From Liriodendron chinense (Eukaryota; Streptophyta; Magnoliopsida; Magnoliales; Magnoliaceae): 64,000 bases of DNA. Made by a program: the position numbers and the translations under genes. The notes beneath the pieces were generated by a model. It saw only the letters and a list, made by a program, of their open reading frames with translations, was not told where the DNA came from and made no database searches. The stretch lies in contig PVNU02003892.1 of assembly GCA_003013855.2 (NCBI GenBank), forward strand, positions 310,001-374,000. Direction: 5' to 3'. Below are positions 56,001 to 64,000 of this stretch, one piece after another. How positions within the stretch are numbered: the first letter of the stretch is position 1; every line of letters begins with the position of its first letter.

Positions 56001-58654
56001 TATTCTTATCCGAGCTTGGTGTAATCAGAAGAATCTCACAGAAGCATGGAATGTTGTTTATAAGATGTTAGCTTCTGGGGTACATCCGGATGTTGTCTCG
56101 TACAACACGTTGGCTAGAGCTTATTCGCAGAATGGAGAAACGAGTAGAGCGGAGGAGCTGATACTGGAGATGCAGAATATGAACATGCGGCCCAATGAGC
56201 GCACTTGCGGCATTATCGTCAGTGGCTACTGTAAGGAGGGTAATATGAAAGATGCCTTGACTTTCGTTTATAGGATGAAAGAACTTGCGGTGAAGCCGAA
56301 TTTGGTCATTTTCAATTCTCTGATAAAAGGATTTCTTGACATTATGGATGCAAATGCAGTTGACGAGGTTAGTTTCCGATAGTGATTACTGAATATTATT
56401 TATCTTGAGTTGTCTTAGTTCCCTTTGAATGTGTGTTCACTTTGTAAAAGGTACACTCACAATGACCTTCCAAATCGTGGGCCCTATTGTGGATGGAGCA
56501 TTTACTGAAATCACATGGATCAGACAATCTTAACCATCTGTTATCAACTGTTGAATTGGAACTCCCAACCATTTTCTTCTCTGGACAGTCCATTTGGTGC
56601 CCACCAATGGGATGGTTAGGAACTCCGATCACTTAATTCTTGGGCTTTCCATACACAACGCGCTAACTATTTGGATGGTCCCAGTTGATGTGCACAGGTA
56701 GGGTGGATGAGTCACCGCCATGTAGAAAATGGTAACAAGTGTACATTGCCGTCTTAGCTTTATGGAAATGCCCTGTCCGACATGTGTCCTGGCACTTGTT
56801 GATATGGTTATCATGACATCAGTTTAATATCTTTTCATACTGGTATTATTTATAGGGGCCAGATCCTCTGCAAACGTTTGTAGCAAACTTATTCTACAGC
56901 CCTTGTTCATGGTGCCGACGTTGATGTTTTCATGGCATTCAATCTGTCCAAAAGACTCCAAAAGGATCGCCCCACCATGAAATTGGGTCACCTAAAAAAC
57001 TCAGGTGGATCCAACAATCCTTGGGCCACCATGTGAATCAGAGGTTTTTTGGTGGTTGTCCATTTTTTTTGTTGGTGTGGGCCACCTAATGATTGTATAG
57101 GCCTATTATTCAGAAATCACCCTAGACATTTGTAGAAGAATACGCTTATTCTACAAACATTGTAGAGGATCCAGCCTCATTATTTATGTGCTGATAATGT
57201 AGTTTTAATGTATTTCTATTTATTTTATCGAAGATATGTTTCTATATCTTTTTCTTATACAGACTAACTGGCATGTTTGGTTATGTGGAATCCAACGTAA
57301 AAGAAAGGAAAAAACAATAATTATTCAATGATGATTTCCATGAGAACTATTGGAACATGGATTCCAATTTGGATTTCTTGGTTGGTTAGTAAGTGGAAAT
57401 CTCATATTCCTCTCACAATACTCACCTAGTTTCTTATGCCAAGAGTCTAAATTATGGAAAAGTCTAATGATTGCTAGGTGGAACCCACCTTTTCCTTTGC
57501 CATCCAAACAACCCTTTTCCTTTCTCATTGTTTGTCATGGAATCCATGGTTTCCAAAAATGGTCTAATATTCATGTAATATTATATCTTTAGATAGTAAC
57601 ATGCAACTCCATGACATGTATGTGTTTTTTGGCACTGCCATGTTTGATGCCTTGCATCCATAGCCTGACTTCAATGCACTCGCCTGTCTTTTAGATTACC
57701 TATATTTTCATGGAGGATTATACTTTAATCGAGCTGCACTGATTTTGATTGTATGGTGCAATGGAACAGGTTCTGACATTGATGGAAGAATATGGGATCA
57801 AACCGGACGTGATCACATTCAGCACCATAATGAATGCATGGAGTACTGCCGGACTTATGGTGAGATGCAGGGAGATCTTCGATGACATGGTGGAGGCAGG
57901 TATAGAGCCAGACACCCATGCATACAGCATTCTCGCCAAAGGGTACGTGCGTGCACGGGAACCCGATAAAGCTGAGGCCCTTTTGACAACCATGGATGAA
58001 CTGGGTGTGCAGCCAAATGTCGTGATCTTCACAACCATAATCAGTGGTTGGTGCAGTGCCGCCAAGATGGAAAACGCAATGAAGGTTTACAACATGATGT
58101 GCCAATGCGGTGTATCTCCCAATCTAAAGACCTTTGAGACGCTGATATGGGGATACGGAGAAGCAAAACAGCCGTGGAAAGCTGAAAAGATGCTTCAGAT
58201 GATGGAAGCGGCAGGGGTCCCACCCGAGAAGAATTGTATCCAGCTTGTCGCAGATGCATGGCGGGCTGTTGGGTTGGGAAATGAGGCCAGTAGAGTTTTG
58301 GATACCGAAGACGATCAACAGATGTCCAATCTGCCGGATGCCAAAGAAGAGACTCCAACGGAGAGCTTCGAAGGCTTTTATCAGAATCCGACTCTAAACG
58401 CTTCATATTCCAATCTATTGCAGATACCTGGTGATCAAAACGGGTCAACCAACATGATGAAGAGAAGCAGAAGGGTGTGGAAAGACACCGACCTCTCATC
58501 GGAGAGCTTGTCGACTGCTACGAAATCCATGTTCCTCACGCACACTACCAAATTTGGGCCGAAACCGCCGATTGTCTGCCGAAAACAGTCCCAATTGCAG
58601 CTCGGAATACACGGGCAGATTGTAAATTCATGTAGGGTGGTCTTCCTGAACTGA
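53029..58654 (+). CDS. P-class pentatricopeptide repeat protein, 3 exons
   Basis: Exons 53029-53133, 55456-56367 and 57770-58654 splice GT-AG in phase 0 to 1902 nt (633 aa). Exon 2 begins after ATTCACCTTTGCAG; the open frame upstream of it has no ATG and is intron. Eleven 35-36-residue PPR motifs follow one another from residue 105 to 490 (for example PDVVSYNTLARAYSQNGETS and PNVVIFTTIISGWCSAAKME), with a degenerate repeat before (about 70-104) and after. Motif 7 is rebuilt to exactly 35 residues across intron 2. P-class PPR proteins bind RNA base by base. There is no DYW, E or SMR domain, so it is not an editing enzyme. The N-terminus (MAEFQKQGSDSDIETKDQGI) is acidic and unlike a transit peptide, and a Cys cluster ICLACSRGESC lies at 59-69. 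Closest relatives I recall are Arabidopsis At5g25630 and At5g21222. Location and target are unknown. Confidence 0.9.
53134..55455 (+). other. PPR intron 1, no further gene
   Basis: 2322 bp. A-rich blocks at 53769-53782 and 54390-54425, a C-rich 54474-54492 run, and otherwise unassigned sequence. The frames at 53299-53547 and 54593-54946 are not recognised. Confidence 0.5.
57273..57563. mobile_element. MITE in PPR intron 2, same family as 31221-31530
   Basis: The left end reads GGCATGTTTGGTTATGTGGA. The interior shares TTTCCATGAGAACTATTGG, AACATGGATTCCA, TTTCTTATGCCAAGAG and TATGGAAAAGTCTAATG with the copy in the PMP22-type intron. Right end approximate. Confidence 0.6.
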
Positions 58655-60224
58655 GGTGACCGGAAGCAGCCCGACTGCTATTTTGACTTGGGCTTATACT
58701 TTAAAAAATTTAGTGGCCACCACCATTTTGGGTTGTAGAGCTTTTTCTCAGTATGATTTTTTGGGAGAAGTCCAGCTGTCCTTTGTAACAAGCTGCTGAT
58801 CATGAAGGCGGTAGTGCAAAGTGCTATCCAAATATTGCAGACTCCAACACATGGGCTTGCTCCTTGTGCAGGTCAGTTTATTAACTACCATCAGTCTCTT
58901 TTGTTAAAAATGCATTGTATAAAACAACAAAAGATTCCTCTCATTTCTCCATGTATGACTCTACTGAAATTCCTCAAGGTTATGATAGTGTTCAAATCCC
59001 ATTCAATTGGAAATAGAAACCTTTCTTCTTAGTCTTTCAATGGTTGTTCTTGTGATACTGTGGAATAGCTTGTAGGTTGACATATTTGCATCTTACTCAT
59101 AAGCCTATTGGGCCCACCTGTATGGCGTCAACATGAAGCAGGTTGTTCGATCAGCAGCCCCCACCATGGATTGACTGTTGGCCAAAAATCGCTCGATTGA
59201 ATATTAAGCATTCGGCCAGTGGCTTGTAAATGTAATTTTAAGTAAATGTGGAGCAAGGGTCCCATGTTCACGAGGGAAATTCTGATCAGGTGGTTAGGAC
59301 TGTCCAATCAGAGCTAGTTTTGGGATTTGGCCAATCCATTGTGGGGTCCATCAGACGAACCATCCAAATCGTGCTGATGCAATGTGGGGCGTCCTTTTCA
59401 CGATGTCCCCAATGGAAAATTCCATTTCTGGTGCATGTAACCTTCACAAAACCACTGCCACCAACCTTGGATGTATGCAATTGTTAGTTTTAGGGTGTCA
59501 AAGAGCAAGAAAAACAATAAATCGTTACCTCTCGATGATGAACCAGAGATGTAAAAGGTGGCACTTGTTGACATGGTTATTGAGCGAGAACTTACGATGA
59601 AGGTTGGTCCAGCAATATTTGTTGAATCGGGGCGTACTGGGTTGCTGTCTTTAGGACTAGTTCCAATTTCACATAGGTGCAATGGTTCTATTGATTTGGG
59701 GGTGTACACAACTGGGTTCCCTGTCTTTAGGACTAATTTCACTTCACATAGGTGCAATGGTTTTATTGAATTGGGGCGTACATGACTGGGTTGCTGTCTT
59801 TAGGACTAGTTCCGCCTCACATAGGTGCAATGGTTCTATTGAATCAGGGGTGGTACACGACTGGTTGCTCTCTTTAGGACTAGTTCCACCTCACATAGGT
59901 GCAATGGTTCTTACGAAAATTCCCAGAACTAAATGGTCCACTTTCAAAGTGTATTCGGCTGTAGTTGCACTATCAGATCAAAGCAGCGGACAATGAATGT
60001 CGACTGGTTGCTCAGACAAGGCACATGGGGTGATGAAAAAAAACCATTTCTGCTATTGAAAATATCTTTACTGCATCTTAAACAGCATTTTAGCGGCATC
60101 CGTTGGACAAGCACGTCTGGTGGGGCTAGTGAAGTGCGGAGATGATGCAAATTTGGTGGCTGAATTAGGAATTGAGACAACCAAGTGTTAGAAATGGGAC
60201 CGCACTAGCGGGTTAGCATGGTTT
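58655..60224. other. 3' flank of the PPR gene
   Basis: The PPR 3' UTR probably ends within the first few hundred bases. The rest is unassigned apart from the array at 59625-59912. Confidence 0.5.
59625..59912 (+). repeat. Tandem repeat, four units of ~75 bp
   Basis: CTTTAGGACTA recurs at 59649, 59725, 59798 and 59872, each followed by TTTCAC or CCTCACATAGGTGCAATG and then GGTTCTATTGAAT..GGGG. Spacings are 76, 73 and 74. Confidence 0.9.
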
Positions 60225-60375
60225 GGGTTCATAGACTCATAGTTATGAAGCTCGACTCGATGACCGAGTCAGTCGCCATGAAACTCGATAATGTGCGTGA
60301 CTCAGTCTTGACTTGACAAGACTCAATGAGTCAATGACTGGTGGTGACTTAAGCCAAGTCAATAATGGATAGGCA
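60225..60375. repeat. GACTCG-rich dispersed repeat
   Basis: CTCGACTCGATGACCGAGTC, GTGACTCAGTCTTGACTTG and CAAGACTCAATGAGTCAATG. Similar in style to 3165-3345. Confidence 0.4.
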
Positions 60376-60399
60376 AGAAGACGGGGTAGGTGGGTTAGG

Positions 60400-61056
60400 G
60401 TGATGCATGAGCATGCTTTACTACCCTAGGATGATAATAAAATCATATTCTAGTTAATGAGAGCAAGAATAATTAAAAATTCAGCAACTACATTCAAAAC
60501 CAAATAATATCAAACATAAATTATATTAAATCCTAGGCTACATACTCGGCATTAGGAACTAATAAGAAATTGAAGGATTAGGTCCCAATGGACTTGAGAA
60601 ACTCCACATTAAAATAGGGTTAGGCCTTAAATAAAAGGGATTCACTAGTCTCTTAAAGGGATTAGGTGTAGGGTAAGGTATAAGTTAGAATATGTTTAGG
60701 TATTTGAGGAAAAAGTGAGAAATTTAGGGATTTAGGGTTAGGGATTTCGATTTGGGAAAAATAGGATTCTAGAGTTAGGGTTTTTTATTTTTTATTTTTT
60801 ATTTTTTATAGTATCTAAGAGGGATGTGAAGCAAAGAGGAACAAAGGAGGGAGCAAAAGAGGTTGCCACATATGGCTGCCTGTGTGTGTGGTGGTGTGCG
60901 TGTGTGGGTAGGGAAGGGCAGTAGGGTGGTGGGTTGGGTTTAGCCGTTTAGGTAAGAAGGGAAGATGAGTAGGAGGCTAGGCTTTGAAGAAAAGATGAAG
61001 AAGAAGATAAAAGAGAGAGAAACTTAAGGTTTAAGATGAATACCTTGTGGGGGATA

Positions 61057-61100
<44 letters not shown>

Positions 61101-61690
61101 TGTAGATTCACACTGCATAGTACCCTTGGATTCACCAAGGAAGACTTCACACCTATGCAATCGCGAGGAGGATTCAAAGAGAAAGAGCAAACTTGTATTT
61201 TCATTCAATACTTCATAAAAAAATAAATGGTGGGGGCATGTGAGGCTTTATAGCCTTTTTGGGCTATAAAGACCAAAATACCCTCTCAATTCTTTATGTT
61301 TCCAACTACGTCCCATCTCACATATAATGCAATAAAATCTAAAATAAAAGAAATTAATCACAATATATGTAATCCAAACCACTAAAATAAAAAAGTAATG
61401 TAAAATTCTAAAATCTATGATGGCCCATGATGACGATGGCCTACGATCAACGGTCTGATTAAGTCCACCATGCAATCCGATGGTCCGATCGTCGTGTCCA
61501 TCAAATCCTCTGGTCCAGATGCCCTCCTTTAGCAGCCCATATGTATCTTCCCAGTGTAGGGTCTTCTAGATGCACATACATGTTATGTGGGGTCTTCAAA
61601 AGAGGTACTTGTCAAGCCATAGAGACTGGGGCCCGTCTCCTTCTCTAATATGTGCGTAGAGGTGCATGTGATGTGATGTACCCATTAACT
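60400..61690 (-). mobile_element. LTR-like block downstream of a gypsy pol (-)
   Basis: Lies directly 3' (minus-strand sense) of the chromodomain frame. It contains a TATA-like GGCTATAAAGCC (61254-61265), a GTATTTTGGTC word shared with 18.8 kb, and a (GA)n tract at 61056-61096. Probably the 3' LTR of the gypsy element to its right. The boundaries are estimates. Confidence 0.45.
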
Positions 61691-61763
61691 GTCCCCGGCT
61701 GAGAAGTTTCACCTCTAGCCAAATAAAGCTCCGATACCGCTCAAGTAAGTGCGGATCGACGCT

Positions 61764-63458
61764 TTAAAGCTCTATCTCTGTCATCCATGTGCTATTTGAA
61801 GTTGGCATGTTCTTCCACTTGGCTAGGAGTTTCTGAAATCCTCCTTGATGTATGGAAACTACTTGGTGGTCTAAGATCTCCTCAATCTCCTCTTGCTTAG
61901 TAGGTATTGATGGCACAAGAGGTAAAGGTTGAGAAGATAAATCAGGCAATGGCCATGGGTCCTGGGATGGGTATGGGTCACTATAATGGTTAGATGGAGT
62001 GTTGGAAGAGGTATTTGAGGTCCCTTCAAAAAATATAAGATCATTCACATTGAATGTAGAACTAATCCCCATGGAATGTGGAAGATCTATAACATACACA
62101 TTAGGACCAATTCACTTTAATATCTTAAAATGTCCAACATTAAGAGTTTGTAATTTCTTAATGGCTCCATGTGGAAACTATTCTGACCTAATACAGACCA
62201 TCACATAATCACCCACTTGATATTCTTTGAATCTACAATGAGAGTCAGTAGAAAGTTTATATCGTTCATTGCTTGCATTTATCATTTGTCTGATTTCATT
62301 ATGTAATGCATGAATATGCTATGCGAAGGAGTCTGCAGACTCTGATGGTTTATGAGAGACAGGCATAAATAAAACTATAGGACACTCTGGTGAAGCAATG
62401 GACTTAAAATAGACAACTCTATTATCTAGAACTTTGGTGATTATAACAAAAGAACACTTCTTATGAGTGGCACATAATTTCTCATTCTTTAGTATCCCAC
62501 AGACCCACTCTAATTGATAAAGGTATTGCTCCTTGTTATTTTTATAAATAAGGATAATGTTCAAGTATCCCAATACTTGAGGACATTTGACAGAGACTTT
62601 GTGGACGACCAGAATGTGTCCACGCGTGTGCCACATGCCATCATACTTGTAAGTGAAAACGGCGGGCACGACACATGAAATAAAACTCAAAATCAAACTC
62701 TCCTGAGTGAACTCTTCCCTAAGAAGCTTATCAAATTACCTTTGCATTTTCGCATGCTCCGCATGGTTCATTTGGTAGTGGGGAAAGCTTAACAGAGTCG
62801 ACCCAGGACAAGATCACTCGTGTATTGAATGTCCCGCTTGGGTGGAAGGTCATCCGATAAGTCATCTGGTAGAATTCACAAGTCATTTCCAAATCCATAA
62901 TCACTCGGGACAACAACTTTACACTAGCTTCAAGAATAACATTACTAGTCATGTGGGTATCTACCATTAAATCCACACAAGTCTTTTTTCTAATCTCATT
63001 CTCTTTTATTATGGTAAGAGAACTAGATTGAGACTCCTCATCATTCAGATCACGCATGACAACTGGAAGTGGTGCTGCCTTGATTTCTTTGACATCTTCA
63101 TCACTAGCACCCGCTCCTTCATGTTCATCAATGATTATTGATGCCTTAATTTCTTCTTCTTTATCACTATCGATTTCAGGCAAGTACTCTACCTCTTTAT
63201 AAACAACATGTTTAGACCCTTCCATCTTATTATTTGCCAAGGCATTATCTCATTACTAGGAAAATATAATTGGTGGTAGACACTCTTCAAGTTGCTTAGA
63301 AGTCCAGATTCCCTTGATGATGGATTGGACCACTTTACAAGAAGGTGGCTACTATTTTTGGACGGGAATATGGGACAACTCTTTCCTGAGCCAAGGACTT
63401 CTAACAATAAGAGATAGGAAAATACTTCACTTTCAAACGCTCTTTCATCTCGCCCCAC
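61764..63458 (-). pseudogene. Ty3/gypsy polyprotein remnants, chromodomain integrase end
   Basis: 61764-62099 (minus) encodes EEIEEILDHQVVSIHQGGFQ then KLLAKWKNMPTSNSTWMTEI, a chromodomain of the gypsy integrase C-terminus. 62319-62696 holds decayed RT: YLNIILIYKNNKEQYLYQLE (compare YLDDILIYSKTKEEH) and KLCATHKKCSF (compare KLYANLKKCSF). The YLDD box is lost. The acidic 169-codon frame at 62731-63240 (EVEYLPEIDSDKEEEIKASI) is unrecognised and may be part of gag-pol or foreign. Overall order is 5' on the right. Confidence 0.75.
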
Positions 63459-64000
63459 TGTGAGATTGGAGCTCTACCTTTCTGCTCAATTCTTCTCTTC
63501 AATTTCGTCAAAAATGACCTGGCTTGGCTCACCAATTTCAACTTGGTGAACCTCACTCGACGGCTCTACAACATATCATACCAATAAAAAAAAATATTAA
63601 AAGTCTTCAAGCCAATCAAGGAATGCCTGTGGGTCCATGTGGCTGCTAAAATATGCAAAATCATCACACAAGACAACACTTAACGGCCATGAGGATCTCA
63701 AGTGCCGATACTCCATTCATTATGAGGAGACTCAACAACTAAACTCTAGGTGCAATGATAACGAAAATAGGGATACGACTAATCTAGACGTAATAATATG
63801 GATTTTAGATTCTCAATGACCCTATGTGACTTTATATGATCAAATGAACATTTTTCCCAAAAATTCCAGCAATGTACCAATGAAACGAGCTAGTACTTTG
63901 AAAATTCAGCCATATAAATTTCTAAATAACCAGTACCAGAATTCAATGTCGTACATATGGGAATAACTAACTTTAGGACAAGCCAAATAAAGCTCCGATA
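63459..64000 (-). other. Gypsy internal region, runs off the window
   Basis: No domain recognised. The last 20 bases (63981-64000) on the minus strand read TATCGGAGCTTTATTTGGCT, the core of a primer-site-like word. The 5' LTR would lie beyond the window. Confidence 0.45.

Overview
The window looks like nuclear DNA of a flowering plant. Three spliced genes with GT-AG introns are recognisable. Their introns run up to 9.6 kb and are packed with plant transposons: Ty1/copia, Ty3/gypsy with a chromodomain, L1-type and RTE-type LINEs, a tRNA-derived SINE, hAT-like and other TIR elements. The abundant GGGCCCACC / GATGTGGACC / CATCATGTGG repeats and the very long introns remind me of magnoliids (Magnoliales/Laurales). 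That lineage call is an inference of modest confidence. No bacterial or organellar features, rRNA genes, functional tRNA genes or CRISPR arrays were seen.

Layout. 1-3400 is intergenic with degraded repeats. 3558-27551 (+) is an 11-exon gene for a plastid-type tRNA(Ile)-lysidine synthase (TilS; Arabidopsis RASPBERRY3 type). It is reconstructed here exon by exon to 685 codons, with every splice junction in phase. Intron 1 holds an old copia element (LTRs 4010-4216 and 11367-12501) filled with later insertions. 27552-30753 is a convergent intergenic stretch. 30754-43999 (-) is a 3-exon Mpv17/PMP22-family membrane protein gene (216 codons). Its 8.4-kb first intron carries a TIR element with an internal minisatellite, a decayed copia element with both LTRs, and a ~100-bp tandem array. 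44000-49600 is intergenic, with a cluster of four CACGTG boxes upstream of the PMP22-type gene, a fold-back MITE and a second minisatellite-bearing element. 53029-58654 (+) is a 3-exon P-class pentatricopeptide repeat (PPR) gene (633 codons), probably with a leader intron reaching back to about 49.9 kb. 58655-64000 holds a 4-copy 75-bp repeat and a decayed minus-strand gypsy element.

How the genes relate. TilS modifies the plastid tRNA-Ile(CAU) anticodon. The PMP22-type protein is an organelle or peroxisome membrane protein. The PPR protein is a predicted RNA binder. They are separate nuclear genes, not a pathway. The TilS/PMP22 neighbourhood appears also to exist in Arabidopsis (At3g24560/At3g24570, from memory), which would make it an old gene pair.

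Most notable observations: a 702-bp hAT-like TIR element at 5965-6666 that carries two tandem copies of a PPR gene fragment and sits in a LINE with an imperfect 8-bp target duplication; a nested set of insertions (copia LTR, then a TIR element, then a hAT MITE) with readable 8-bp target duplications; and two separate elements that each contain an array of the same 33-34-bp minisatellite.
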